From: Treponema_C sp050937815
GTDB taxonomy: Bacteria > Spirochaetota > Spirochaetia > Treponematales > Treponemataceae
Direction of reading: 5' to 3'
NCBI RefSeq assembly: GCF_050937815.1
Contig: NZ_JACDIJ010000010.1
Coordinates: 25,002-89,001, forward strand
Length of the DNA: 64,000 bases
Part shown: one piece after another, positions 17,441 to 26,263 of the stretch
Layout: the number at the start of each line of letters is the position of its first letter
Position numbering within the stretch: the stretch's first letter is position 1
Made by a program: the position numbers and the translations under genes
The notes under the pieces: model-generated
Seen by the model: the letters and a program-made list of their open reading frames with translations, nothing else
Databases searched by the model: none
What the model was told of the DNA's origin: nothing

Positions 17441-18685
17441 ATGAGAAGAGTAAGCACTTCTTTAGCGAATAACGACGTACAGTACAATCTTCGTATACAG
17501 GAATCGAAGGCTAACAAAATGAACAACCAAATGGGAAGCCAGCGGCGTATTCAGGATTTACGCGACGATCCTTTGGCGGCAGGACATCTTGTGCGATACC
17601 AATCCTACCTTTCCCGTGTCGAACAGTTTGAAAAAAACGCAAAAACCCTTACCGACCAATATTCGGTTTCCGAAGGATATATAAAGCATTCTTTGGATGT
17701 TATGCAGCGTGTAAGAGAACTTGCCGTCACCGGTGCCAACGGTGTATATACAAAAGACGATTTAAAAAATATGGCAGCGGAAGTTGACGAACTTTTAAAA
17801 GAATTGGTCACATCGGCAAATGCAGTCGGTCCGGACGGGACGGCTCTTTTTGCCGGCACTCGTACAAAAAATACGGCCTTTGAAATCGAATTCGGTTCCG
17901 TACCGGGTTCCGGTGACGCTCTTATTACGGACGTTCGTTATAACGGTTCCGTTCAACATAACGATATAGAAGTGGACGAACGTGCATACATGAATCTGAA
18001 CCGCACGGGAAACAGTATTTTTTGGGCGGAAGAACAAACCCTTTTTGCCGAACGGGATGCAACTGCATATCAAGTACGCTCCGACAGTATTATCAGCATC
18101 GACGGTAAAGACATACAGCTAAAAGCCGGCGATAACGTATATTCGATAATTTCAAAGATAAACAATGCCGGTGTTGCTGTAAAAGCGCATTTGGATCCGG
18201 TAACAAACGGCTTAAACTTGAAAACAACGGATGCCCGGCAGTTATGGCTTCAGGATAAAAAAGGAAGCGCTTTGTTCGATTTGGGACTTATAAAGGATGC
18301 AAGCCAGCGCCCGCCCTATAATCTCGGAGCCTCGGTGCAAGTAACGGGAGGTTCTCTTTTCGACACTGTTATCGCTTTTCGGGATGCATTGCTGCGCGGC
18401 GATCAGGAATCCATAGGCGGTAAGGTTCTGGGCGGTTTGGACAGCGGCTTAGGGAATTTAAATAGGCGTATAGCCGAAATCGGCGCACAGTATGAACGGG
18501 CGCAAGTTGCGGTTTCCCGCTCGCAAACAAATAATTTGAATACAACCGCTATGATTGCGCGCGAAGGCGATTTGGACATTACAAAGGGAATCACCGATAT
18601 GAAAATGCTCGATTATGTAAAACAAGCCACCCTGAGTACTGCGGCAAAATTGTACAACAGTACTTTACTTAACTATATAAAATAG
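17441..18685 (+). CDS. flgL: Flagellar hook-associated protein 3
   Basis: The 414-residue flagellin-like protein has N-terminal RRVSTSLANNDVQYNLRIQE with LRDDPLAAG, and a C-terminal helical TKGITDMKMLDYVKQATL. Both are typical of FlgL. It builds the second junction layer on FlgK. It is 8 bases upstream of fliW, within the same operon. Confidence 0.93.
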   Translation: MRRVSTSLANNDVQYNLRIQESKANKMNNQMGSQRRIQDLRDDPLAAGHLVRYQSYLSRVEQFEKNAKTLTDQYSVSEGYIKHSLDVMQRVRELAVTGANGVYTKDDLKNMAAEVDELLKELVTSANAVGPDGTALFAGTRTKNTAFEIEFGSVPGSGDALITDVRYNGSVQHNDIEVDERAYMNLNRTGNSIFWAEEQTLFAERDATAYQVRSDSIISIDGKDIQLKAGDNVYSIISKINNAGVAVKAHLDPVTNGLNLKTTDARQLWLQDKKGSALFDLGLIKDASQRPPYNLGASVQVTGGSLFDTVIAFRDALLRGDQESIGGKVLGGLDSGLGNLNRRIAEIGAQYERAQVAVSRSQTNNLNTTAMIAREGDLDITKGITDMKMLDYVKQATLSTAAKLYNSTLLNYIK

Positions 18686-18693
18686 GATAACTC

Positions 18694-19140
18694 ATGAGCA
18701 GCGACTTTAAAACAGCGGATTTTTCTTTTTCAGATAATACATCCGTTTTACATTTTCCTAAAGGTTTATACGGCTTTGAAGAATATACGGAATTTAAACT
18801 TTCCGAATCGGAGTATCGTCCGTTTATGTGGCTTCAAGCGGTACATGAAAAAAAACTCGCTTTTTTGGTTGTAGACCCTTTTATGTTTTTCCCCGATTAT
18901 GAACTGGATGTCGATGATGAAAGTGTAAAAGATATCGGTGTAAAAGATGCATCCGACGTGCTGGTTATTACGATTGTAACCTTGGCAAAGGATAAAAAAA
19001 CGCATATTACCGCGAATTTGCAGGGACCCTTGATAATTAATAAAAACAACAAAACGGGCAAACAAATTGTTTTACAGGATCCGCGTTGGCTGACTAAGCA
19101 TGATTTATCCTCCGCAAATTCACGGAGCTCGTCATGCTGA
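18694..19140 (+). CDS. fliW: Flagellar assembly factor FliW
   Basis: The 148-residue protein contains FPKGLYGFEEYTEF and FLVVDPFMFFPDYELDVDDE, regions conserved in FliW. In other bacteria FliW binds newly made flagellin and sequesters CsrA, linking flagellin secretion to its translation. Its stop overlaps the csrA start (ATGCTGA), giving coupled synthesis of the two partners. Placement after flgL is the classic arrangement. Confidence 0.93.
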   Translation: MSSDFKTADFSFSDNTSVLHFPKGLYGFEEYTEFKLSESEYRPFMWLQAVHEKKLAFLVVDPFMFFPDYELDVDDESVKDIGVKDASDVLVITIVTLAKDKKTHITANLQGPLIINKNNKTGKQIVLQDPRWLTKHDLSSANSRSSSC

Positions 19141-19370
19141 TATTATCTCGTAAAATAAACGAAAAAATCAAAATCGGCAGCGACATTACTTTGACGATTA
19201 TTGAAGTCCGCGGAGATCAGGTAAAAATAGGAGTGGAAGCGCCCAAACATGTAAAAGTGTTTCGCGAAGAAGTGTTTCAAGCCATACAGGATGAAAATAA
19301 AGCGGCGGCTGCAAGTGCGGTTTCCGCTCAAAGCGATTTAAGCGTTCTTTCCGGTTTGCTCGACCAGTGA
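19134..19370 (+). CDS. csrA: Carbon storage/flagellin translation regulator
   Basis: The 78-residue protein begins MLILSRKINEKIKIG and continues ITIIEVRGDQVKIGVEAPKHVKVFREEV-like sequence with the RNA-binding Arg in VFREEV near residue 44. It dimerises and blocks ribosome sites containing GGA, classically the flagellin mRNA. A candidate target is the flaB leader at 27124-27171. Its last 33 bases overlap the convergent tsaB 3' end. Confidence 0.95.
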   Translation: MLILSRKINEKIKIGSDITLTIIEVRGDQVKIGVEAPKHVKVFREEVFQAIQDENKAAAASAVSAQSDLSVLSGLLDQ

Positions 19371-20060
19371 CATTTCCGCTTCGCTTTTTCTCATATAAAA
19401 CGGCCCCTCGTATTCTTCGATGGGTTTTTCATGTGCACGGAATTTTTTAGCTGCCAGATCCAACAGTGTAAAAACCGCATGAACTTCCTTTACATCGGAT
19501 ATGCCGTTTTCGCCGCTTACGGGCAAAAAGGTAACGATATTTTGGGCAGGGCGTATTGACCGTGCCTGTTCGGCAAAATATGCCGCATCGGCTCCTACTA
19601 TAAGAAGATTTTCTTCCGGATCCGTATGTGCAAGAATCGTTTCGGTACTTGCGTCAAACGGTCCGTCATTTAAAATTCCGTTTCGATATATTGCGGCATA
19701 AAAGCTGTGCTTTTTTGCATCAAGGGCGGGTATAAGGGCGCCCTGCCATTGGCGGTACGGGTAGGCAAGTATATCGAGGGTGGAAAACGCATATACGGGA
19801 ATATTTTGTGCAAAGCTAAGGGCTTTGAGTGCCGAAAAAGCGAGGCGCAAACCGGTAAAAGTGCCCGGTCCGCTGCACAATGCCGTATAGTCAAGATTTT
19901 CGGATTTTAGATCGCAATGGGATAACACACATTCTACACCGTCTAAAAGCTTTTCCGATTGCCGCATTCCTATATCAAGGCTTAAAAGAGCTTTTTTTTC
20001 GCCGTTACATGCTGCAAAGCAGAGGGCTGATGTACTGCTGTCTATTGCAAGAGCTTTCAT
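19338..20060 (-). CDS. tsaB: tRNA threonylcarbamoyladenosine biosynthesis protein TsaB
   Basis: From the start MKALAIDSSTSALCFAA (20060) the product has about 240 residues. It has CSGPGTFTGLRLAFSALKALSFA near residues 60-82, diagnostic of TsaB, the inactive TsaD-like partner in t6A37 tRNA modification. The ATG overlaps the tsaE stop by one base (TAATG), so the upstream longer frame is not used. It converges on csrA with a 33-base overlap. Confidence 0.92.
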   Translation of the reverse strand: MKALAIDSSTSALCFAACNGEKKALLSLDIGMRQSEKLLDGVECVLSHCDLKSENLDYTALCSGPGTFTGLRLAFSALKALSFAQNIPVYAFSTLDILAYPYRQWQGALIPALDAKKHSFYAAIYRNGILNDGPFDASTETILAHTDPEENLLIVGADAAYFAEQARSIRPAQNIVTFLPVSGENGISDVKEVHAVFTLLDLAAKKFRAHEKPIEEYEGPFYMRKSEAEMSLVEQTGKNA

Positions 20061-20452
20061 TATTGTAAATCTCCGTATGGCCAATTTTCAATTGTAATGG
20101 TACGTTTTTCGTTTTCGGCGCTAAGCGTTATAATGATGGAATTTTTAGGCAATTCGCTCATAACCTTTTCACTCCATTCGATAATACAAACACCGTCGCC
20201 GTACAACATTTCTTCCGGACCTAAATCCGAAAAATCCTCAATTCCTGCAAGCCGGTATACATCCATATGGTACAGCGGTAGGTTGCCCTCATATACGCTG
20301 ATAAGAGTAAAAGTCGGGCTGGTAATTTCTTCCGTTACACCGAGCGAACGGGCGATACCCTTTGTAATAGTGGTTTTTCCCGCAGCCAAAGTGCCTTGAA
20401 GGGCTATAACATCGCCCCTTTGTAAAAATAAACCTATTTTTTCGCCCAACAA
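20060..20452 (-). CDS. tsaE: tRNA threonylcarbamoyladenosine ATPase TsaE (start uncertain)
   Basis: The product has the Walker A-like GTLAAGKTTITKGIA, the PTFTLISVYEG switch, HMDVYRL and CIIEWSEKV, all typical of TsaE, the ATPase that resets the TsaBD complex. No ATG exists at a sensible place. The given start is TTG at 20452, but the family-typical TKSADETILLGEKIG reads in frame upstream and would need a CTG (20491) or ATT (20500) start inside the end of the preceding gene. Coupled synthesis with both neighbours is likely. Confidence 0.88.
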   Translation of the reverse strand: MLGEKIGLFLQRGDVIALQGTLAAGKTTITKGIARSLGVTEEITSPTFTLISVYEGNLPLYHMDVYRLAGIEDFSDLGPEEMLYGDGVCIIEWSEKVMSELPKNSIIITLSAENEKRTITIENWPYGDLQ

Positions 20453-20484
20453 AATTGTTTCGTCGGCTGATTTTGTATATACGG

Positions 20485-20748
20485 TTAACAGGGCAGTAAT
20501 CCTTTTTTATCCATTTCCAGTATTTTTTCTTTTATTGCCCGTATAACGGGCAAAAGAGGATAATCCACATCATCTTTTAATTTTAACTCTATATCCTTCG
20601 CTCCGCTTGCACTCGTTTCTATTGTAAAATCTATAGGAAGCTCTTTGGTTCTGTTTAAAAAAGATAAAACGGCTTGTGCTTCGTACGAAATACGGTAATA
20701 AATATAGCCGGCCTCTTTGTGTAAAATCTTTAATTCCAATACTTCCAT
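20485..20748 (-). CDS. Conserved small hypothetical protein
   Basis: The product of 87 residues begins MEVLELKILHKEAGYIYYRI and looks like a mixed alpha/beta protein with no signal or membrane segment. The ATG at 20748 has a GGAG site nine bases upstream, preferred over a GTG 11 codons earlier. It lies between the PilZ gene and tsaE in one apparent operon. I do not recognise the family and assign no function. Confidence 0.65.
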   Translation of the reverse strand: MEVLELKILHKEAGYIYYRISYEAQAVLSFLNRTKELPIDFTIETSASGAKDIELKLKDDVDYPLLPVIRAIKEKILEMDKKGLLPC

Positions 20749-20783
20749 AGGTTGTACTCCGATCGCTGAAACAGCAAACACAC

Positions 20784-21887
20784 TTATACGATTTCGTCGT
20801 AATTATACACTAACGAAAAAATAGTATTTCGTGCTTTTTTTGACATTCGAATAAAGCGCATATGCAAAACGGTTGTTTTCATATCTACGTCTTTTTTTGA
20901 TTTTACCACAATACCTATTATACTGTCTATCTGTTTGCCGATAAGGTCTATCGTAATTTGAATATATTGTCCGTCTTGGGCCGGTACCATTGTCCGCATT
21001 TTACAGCCGCCGGCTGAAATATCGTTAATCATACCCGGATATGCTTGCCCCTGCGGATAATATTGTTTTTTCCCTTCGCTTTCAAGAATCTTTAAGGAAC
21101 GGAATGTACAACGCTGCGAAATCGAAACACGTTTAAATCTGCGCTGAAGCATGGGTATAATGTTTTTTGTATGCGTTACAACCATTTCTTCAAAGTCTTT
21201 GCGCCGTTGGTAGCGTATTATACGGGGGGAAATTTTATATGCTATGCCGTTTTTTAACTGAATGGTCAAAAGAATTTTGGATAAGGGAAGCGGTTTTATT
21301 TTTGTGCCGTCTTTTTTTTGTGCGATTGATATAATCATTTCCGTATCGTTGTTTTCAATAATCGCGACCGGATAGTTTTCACCTTTTTCATCGGTATATG
21401 TTGTTGCAAGCCCTGCCGAAAACGCAATACTGTTTGTTATCATTGTTAAATTCCGCTTACCGTTTTCGATTTTATGAATTATCGTAAAAAGCAATAACTT
21501 TTTAGCTTCCGTTTCGGCCGTATGCGCCGCTCGTTGTTCTTCGGCGCATATATTTCGGTAAATTGTTTTTAAAGGACCGGCAATACATTGCTCGGTAGAA
21601 GATATAAGAGGCAAAGCCGTTATATTATAGTTTTTGCATAAAGTGATTAAAAAAGCGATTTCTTCTTTTGACAAGCCGAGTTTTTTCCCGGTTGCTTTTA
21701 AAAGATTCACATCCAATACTTTTTTCGGTTTTTTTGCTGCGGAATTGCGTAAAAAGGCGTTAAAAGCTTTTACCGTATATTTTAATATGATAAAAAGCAT
21801 AATAACGGCAAGAATCAAAACGGCAATGGGAATAAGCTTTGTGTTTTGGCGTACGGCTATTGCACTGCCTGCTTGCAGTATCAACAT
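20784..21887 (-). CDS. Membrane-anchored PilZ-domain protein
   Basis: The 367-residue protein has one N-terminal transmembrane segment (about residues 20-42, IPIAVLILAVIMLFIILKY), a helical middle and a C-terminal PilZ domain. That domain starts at RRFKRVSISQR and continues with INDISAGGCKMR, the (D/N)xSxxG cyclic-di-GMP-binding motif. Its location in the fliD/flaG/flaB neighbourhood suggests it conveys c-di-GMP signals to motility or the cell envelope. It overlaps the preceding gene by seven bases. The domain call is firm, the process inferred. Confidence 0.85.
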   Translation of the reverse strand: MLILQAGSAIAVRQNTKLIPIAVLILAVIMLFIILKYTVKAFNAFLRNSAAKKPKKVLDVNLLKATGKKLGLSKEEIAFLITLCKNYNITALPLISSTEQCIAGPLKTIYRNICAEEQRAAHTAETEAKKLLLFTIIHKIENGKRNLTMITNSIAFSAGLATTYTDEKGENYPVAIIENNDTEMIISIAQKKDGTKIKPLPLSKILLTIQLKNGIAYKISPRIIRYQRRKDFEEMVVTHTKNIIPMLQRRFKRVSISQRCTFRSLKILESEGKKQYYPQGQAYPGMINDISAGGCKMRTMVPAQDGQYIQITIDLIGKQIDSIIGIVVKSKKDVDMKTTVLHMRFIRMSKKARNTIFSLVYNYDEIV

Positions 21888-22486
21888 CGGTTTTCTCCGA
21901 AAGATTGAACGGCCGCTACAAAAGAACGCAGACGAGGTACTATTTCGTATTCGGCTAAATCACCGGTGAGTACGGTATCCGCATCGGAAAGAGATTTTTC
22001 AAAATCGGATAAAACGGGAGAAAAATCCCGTAAAAAAACAAGGGGAGATTGTCCGTCTATTAAAAAGCGGTCAAAGTAGTGCGGAAATAAGCTGCACAAG
22101 CTGACCGTGCGGCACAGTATATCGAACAAATCGGCAAAGGATGTTAATATAACCGACACTTTCGCATCTTTTCCGCTTTGCAGTAAAACGGAAAGTTGTT
22201 CCAGTTCGTTGCTCAAAACCGAAATCTTTGATCCCGTATCCTGCAGGGCGCGCATAATATCGCTTTGAGTAATTGTTTCAATTTTAATGCTTTGTATATT
22301 CGTAATCGCCCGATCAAAAATAGAATCCATTTGCTCGGCTTTTAGTGCAAAACCGTCTACTTCTACGGATACGATAGTTGCCTCGTTTTTTTCACATTCG
22401 ATTTGAAACGCTTTTAAAACATCTCCGAGTGTTTTTTCATCTTCGAGTATAAAGTCCGCTTTTACAGAATTGATGTATATATTCAT
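21881..22486 (-). CDS. Hypothetical protein downstream of fliD
   Basis: The 201-residue soluble acidic protein has an N-terminal beta-grasp-like stretch, MNIYINSVKADFILEDEKTLGDVL, followed by mainly helical sequence. It lies 11 bases after fliD and overlaps the PilZ gene, so it is probably co-transcribed with flagellar genes. A filament-cap chaperone role is conceivable but no motif supports it. Confidence 0.65.
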   Translation of the reverse strand: MNIYINSVKADFILEDEKTLGDVLKAFQIECEKNEATIVSVEVDGFALKAEQMDSIFDRAITNIQSIKIETITQSDIMRALQDTGSKISVLSNELEQLSVLLQSGKDAKVSVILTSFADLFDILCRTVSLCSLFPHYFDRFLIDGQSPLVFLRDFSPVLSDFEKSLSDADTVLTGDLAEYEIVPRLRSFVAAVQSFGENRC

Positions 22487-22497
22487 ATGTACCCTCT

Positions 22498-24513
22498 CTA
22501 TCTTGAACTGTTTTGACTGTCGGTAAAGTTTGTTATAGAATCGGATTGTTTTTCCAAACTGTTTAAAACGGCCTCCATTTGCCCGTATTTCCTTTTTAAA
22601 TCCTGTTCCTTTTGTTTTAATTTTTTTTCAAGACTTTCGATATTTCGTTCCGAAGAACCTATGCGGGTATTTAACAGCGATGTTTTTGAAGCGATGATGC
22701 CGCCGATTTGCGTAAACGATTGCAAATCTTTGTCCAATAAAAAGGCGATACCGGAATCGACAAGCAAGTCGCCGTCGCTGTCGTAACCGAACAGGTTTTT
22801 TATATCCTGCATATTGCTTTGTAAAGCGGCATCCAATTTTTTTTCATCTATTTCCAAATAGCCGCGCAATCTGCTCGGAGCAATACCTGCAAAGCCGCCT
22901 GTTGTTGCGCTTGAAGAAATACCGATTTGCGACAGCATAGTGATTTCGGCATCGTCGGTAGACGGATGACGGTTTGCCATAATCGTTTGTAAAGAACGTT
23001 TCCCGTTTATAAGGGTAAATTCGGTTTGCAGCATTCCCAAGCGTTCTTCCGCCTCTTTTGCCTCTTCGGTACTCAAATATTCCAGTTCGGTAATTATTTC
23101 GGGTTTTGTTTGGGTTAAAATATTCATTTCAGCGACAAGACGGTTGTATTTTCCTACGAATGTTATCAACGATTCTTTTGCCGCTTCTGTATCTGGCGCT
23201 ATAGTGATTGTAGCCGGTTTTTCCGTTTTTGCATGTATATTGAGTTTTACATTGGGGACGACATCTTCTATTTCATTTGTAGGCCGGCTAATGGTTATTC
23301 CCTGATATTTGATTTTTGCATCCGAAGCGGTTTCCGCCGGATTAAGGGGAATATATCCTCCCGCAGCGGAATTGTTGACGGTTTGCGGAGTGCTCATAAT
23401 GATTTTTTTATGCGTATTGTTGTTTTTTATGACAAGCGATTGTATATCGGGGTAATCCGATATATTAACGGCATATGCGGTATTTTCTCCGTTTTGTTTA
23501 AGCGCAGTTAAAGGGATTTCGCCTCCGGCTTTTGTTTTTATAAAAACCGCTGTATAATCTTCAATCGGTTCGGCGGGAAGGACTTCGGTTTTTTCGGGCA
23601 GTTTTGTATCCAAATTTTCATTTGAAAGCGTAATGTCTTTAAATTGAACGATGCCCGGTCCCGGAAGGTCGGGGCCGTCGGGTAAAATCTCTTCGGCAGG
23701 CAAATCGACTGCACGGACGGTAAATCGTATGCTGTTGCCTTTTTCCGCCGCTATTTTGGAAGAAATTGCACTTTCAAAGCCGGAGCGGGGGGGGAGGGTA
23801 AGGGCATCCGGGGCAAATTGTACGGTTTTTGAGTTTAAGGTACCCGCATTTTGAATTTCAGTGCGTTTTATCGTAAACGAATTGTGCGCTGCAGCCGGTG
23901 CTTTACCGATCATGCCCGTTTGCAGGGCAAAATCCTTTGCCGCCTTTGAAAACACCAAGCGGTTTTCGCTTCCCGTAATCAAAGACTCGATTAAAAGAGC
24001 CTGCGTATTTTTGGTAATGCCGATAAGAGACGCTTTTACGGTATTTGCGGAGCGTCTGTTTAATGCGGCGGCAAAATCCGATAATTTTCCGCCCTTCCAG
24101 TTAAAACTTATCGTTTTTTCGTTTACCGTGTATTCGTATGTGCCGGCAGGTACCTGCATTTTACTGTCCAATTCGGCCGATAAAAAACGGTCAGCTTTTG
24201 CCGTTTCAAGAACTTCAATTTTAAATGATTCCAAAGCGGCATCCCGTTTCGGCTCGGCAGTTACTGCGTATTCGTCCGTAGACGATGCCAATTTGGAATT
24301 AAAGGGATTATCGAAAGAATAGAGGGACCTGACCGTTTCGCGCAAAGAGCGCATATGAGCGTTGACGTTGCGCCATGCATTTTGTTCGGTTTTATATGAC
24401 TCGAGCCGATTTTGTTCCTGTTTTAAGGGAACTCGTTCGGTTTCCATAAGGTTTTTAATGAGATCGTTTGTTTTATATTTATCGGTTACACCGGGTATAC
24501 TTATATCGGCCAT
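22498..24513 (-). CDS. fliD: Flagellar filament cap protein (HAP2)
   Basis: The 671-residue protein begins ADISIPGVTDKYKTNDLIKNLMETERVPLKQEQNRLESYK, the typical FliD N-terminus. It ends with a C-terminal coiled coil (LLNTRIGSSERNIESLEKKLKQKEQDLKRK) used in cap oligomerisation. Lys-Asp-rich middle domains are poorly conserved. It caps periplasmic flagellar filaments and promotes flagellin polymerisation. It follows flaG by 27 bases. No clear ribosome site is visible before its ATG, suggesting coupling to flaG translation. Confidence 0.92.
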   Translation of the reverse strand: MADISIPGVTDKYKTNDLIKNLMETERVPLKQEQNRLESYKTEQNAWRNVNAHMRSLRETVRSLYSFDNPFNSKLASSTDEYAVTAEPKRDAALESFKIEVLETAKADRFLSAELDSKMQVPAGTYEYTVNEKTISFNWKGGKLSDFAAALNRRSANTVKASLIGITKNTQALLIESLITGSENRLVFSKAAKDFALQTGMIGKAPAAAHNSFTIKRTEIQNAGTLNSKTVQFAPDALTLPPRSGFESAISSKIAAEKGNSIRFTVRAVDLPAEEILPDGPDLPGPGIVQFKDITLSNENLDTKLPEKTEVLPAEPIEDYTAVFIKTKAGGEIPLTALKQNGENTAYAVNISDYPDIQSLVIKNNNTHKKIIMSTPQTVNNSAAGGYIPLNPAETASDAKIKYQGITISRPTNEIEDVVPNVKLNIHAKTEKPATITIAPDTEAAKESLITFVGKYNRLVAEMNILTQTKPEIITELEYLSTEEAKEAEERLGMLQTEFTLINGKRSLQTIMANRHPSTDDAEITMLSQIGISSSATTGGFAGIAPSRLRGYLEIDEKKLDAALQSNMQDIKNLFGYDSDGDLLVDSGIAFLLDKDLQSFTQIGGIIASKTSLLNTRIGSSERNIESLEKKLKQKEQDLKRKYGQMEAVLNSLEKQSDSITNFTDSQNSSR

Positions 24514-24540
24514 GCACTGTGTAGTCTATTGTCCGCGTTA

Positions 24541-24879
24541 TCAGCGCGTTTCGTCAATAAAACTGCCTATTGCATTTTTAACGCGAATTTTCATTTCCTG
24601 CACTTCTGCGGACGGAATCTCCTTAATGATTTTATCGGTAGACGGGTCCACAACGGTAACGACAACCTGATCCAGCTGTTCATTCATATTATAGCGCAAT
24701 TCTTTTGCCGAAAAATTTTGGACAGGCTTCGGTTCCGTTTTTTTCACGGGCGGTTTATTAACTCCGGCTTCCGCATTAGTTATGGTTGTTTGCACACCTC
24801 GTACTGCGGCTGCATAATCATATGCCGTGCGGCTGTCCATAGCCGGATTATTCCCAATTCCATTTGTAGTTATACTCAT
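24541..24879 (-). CDS. flaG: FlaG-family flagellar protein
   Basis: Starting at MSITTNGIGNN (24879, preceded by AGGAGGAAACGCC), the product has 112 residues. The C-terminal half has ELRYNMNEQLDQVVVTVVDPSTDKIIKEIPSAEVQEMKIRVKN, matching the FlaG domain with its conserved VxxxDxxTxxxIxxIPxxE pattern. FlaG influences filament length in other bacteria. It stands between flaB and fliD as in many genomes. Confidence 0.88.
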   Translation of the reverse strand: MSITTNGIGNNPAMDSRTAYDYAAAVRGVQTTITNAEAGVNKPPVKKTEPKPVQNFSAKELRYNMNEQLDQVVVTVVDPSTDKIIKEIPSAEVQEMKIRVKNAIGSFIDETR

Positions 24880-24899
24880 GGCGTTTCCTCCTTGAAACG

Positions 24900-24915
24900 G
24901 CGTTATATATAACGC
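24900..24915 (-). promoter_or_regulatory. 16-bp perfect palindrome in the flaG leader
   Basis: GCGTTATATATAACGC is self-complementary and lies nine bases upstream of the flaG ribosome site. It may be an operator or part of the leader RNA; no partner protein is identified. Confidence 0.4.
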
Positions 24916-24933
24916 TGGGTGCAATCTGATTTT

Positions 24934-24973
24934 AAAGAAAAGTACGAAAGAGGGGCGCACCTCTTCCGTACTT
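24934..24973 (-). terminator. Rho-independent terminator of the flaB transcript
   Basis: On the minus strand AAGTACGGAAGAGG pairs with CCTCTTTCGTACTT (14 pairs, one G-T) around a six-base loop and is followed by TTCTTTAAAA. It lies about 60 bases beyond the stop of flaB at 25032. Confidence 0.75.
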
Positions 24974-25031
24974 CCTAATCGTTCATCAAAAAGACGACAT
25001 CCAGTTTTCTCTTTAATGAACATGTGTGCTT

Positions 25032-25889
25032 TTAGCTCAATAAGGGCAATACGTTTTGTGCTTGCGTATTTGCCTGAGCCAACATCGCTACGCTTGACTG
25101 TGTCAGTATCTGATTTTTGGTGTACTCAACAATCTCGGATGCCATATCGGTATCTCTGATTATTGATTCGGCAGCTTGCAGGTTTTCCGCGGCAATTCCG
25201 ATACCTTTTGCAGCCATTTCAAAACGGTTTTGATATGCACCAAGGTCAGCGCGCTGCTTATTTACAGAAGTAAGGGCGGAATCCAAGGTTGCAATCGCCA
25301 TATTGGCCGATTCCGGACTCGCAATGGAAAGCTTTGCAGAAGCATCGCCTTGTGTACCTACCAATCCTAATGACTGTGCGGTCATTGTACCGATGTATAC
25401 ACGTGCGTTCTGGTCTACGTTTGCTCCTACATGAAGCTGCATAATCCGTCCTGAAACGGAATCGGTTGCAAATGCACCGGTAAGCATATTCATGCCGTTG
25501 AATTGGGCAGAACTTGCGATGCGGTCTACTTCATCTATGAGCTGGGAAACTTCGACTTGAATTTGCATACGGTCTTCATCGCTGTAAATACCGTTTGCCG
25601 ATTGAATCGAAAGTTCGCGGATACGGCCGAGAATATCCGTTGTTTCCTGCAAATAACCTTCGGTTGCCTGAATAAAGGAAACGCCGTTTTGGATATTCTT
25701 TTGAGCTTGGTTAAGACCGCGGATTTGCATACGCATCTTTTCGGATACGGCAAGTCCCGAAGCATCGTCACCGGCTCTGTTTATCCGCTGACCGGAACTG
25801 AGTTTTTCAATGTTGCCCTGTACTTGATCGGTATTGATACCGAGAGTACGGTTTGCATACATTGAACTCATGTTGTGATTAATAATCAT
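25032..25889 (-). CDS. flaB: Flagellar filament core flagellin
   Basis: The 285-residue flagellin has the conserved D0/D1 N-terminus MIINHNMSSMYANRTLGI with LSSGQRINRAGDDASGLAVSEKMR. The C-terminus contains AAENLQAAESIIRDTDMASEIV and AMLAQANTQAQNVLPLL. As usual for spirochete FlaB it lacks a large variable D2/D3 region. It assembles into the periplasmic filament core. It is the second of two flaB genes here. Its leader has GGAGGG and a 17-base palindrome at 25916-25932 but no recognisable sigma-28 site. Confidence 0.95.
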   Translation of the reverse strand: MIINHNMSSMYANRTLGINTDQVQGNIEKLSSGQRINRAGDDASGLAVSEKMRMQIRGLNQAQKNIQNGVSFIQATEGYLQETTDILGRIRELSIQSANGIYSDEDRMQIQVEVSQLIDEVDRIASSAQFNGMNMLTGAFATDSVSGRIMQLHVGANVDQNARVYIGTMTAQSLGLVGTQGDASAKLSIASPESANMAIATLDSALTSVNKQRADLGAYQNRFEMAAKGIGIAAENLQAAESIIRDTDMASEIVEYTKNQILTQSSVAMLAQANTQAQNVLPLLS

Positions 25890-26263
25890 ATGTTACCCTC
25901 CATGTGATAAACCTGTAAAGCATCATGCTTTAAGGCCTGTTTTACGTTTCGGGCAAGATAAAGACTTTTGCGCCTTCTTTATCTCGTTTTAGACCCGTAC
26001 AACAGGAACCGTTACGGCTGTGTCATACAGCTGTAACCGTCTCTGTCGCTACGTAATCACTGAAAGGTGCTGTCAAAGATCTCTTGTTTTACACTGCGGC
26101 TTTTGCCGCGGTGTAAAACGCACGCCTCTAAAAAAGCATTCATATAACAGCTTGGGGAATTTTCGAAAAACAATGGAAGTAAAAACCGCTCAAGCTGCGG
26201 GCACAGAAGCCTCCGCTAATAGTATAGCACATCTTCTGTGTTCCCACAAGCCCTTATACAGTA
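25890..26263 (-). other. 374-bp spacer between the two flaB genes with three inverted repeats
   Basis: No credible gene is seen. Reading the minus strand, the spacer holds a 15-pair hairpin with a four-base loop (26086-26119), a 9-pair stem (25956-25964 with 25976-25984), and a 7-pair palindrome just upstream of the downstream ribosome site (25916-25932). A lone TTGACA without a convincing -10 follows the large hairpin. The hairpins have no T-tails, so they may set relative transcript levels of the two flagellins. Confidence 0.5.
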
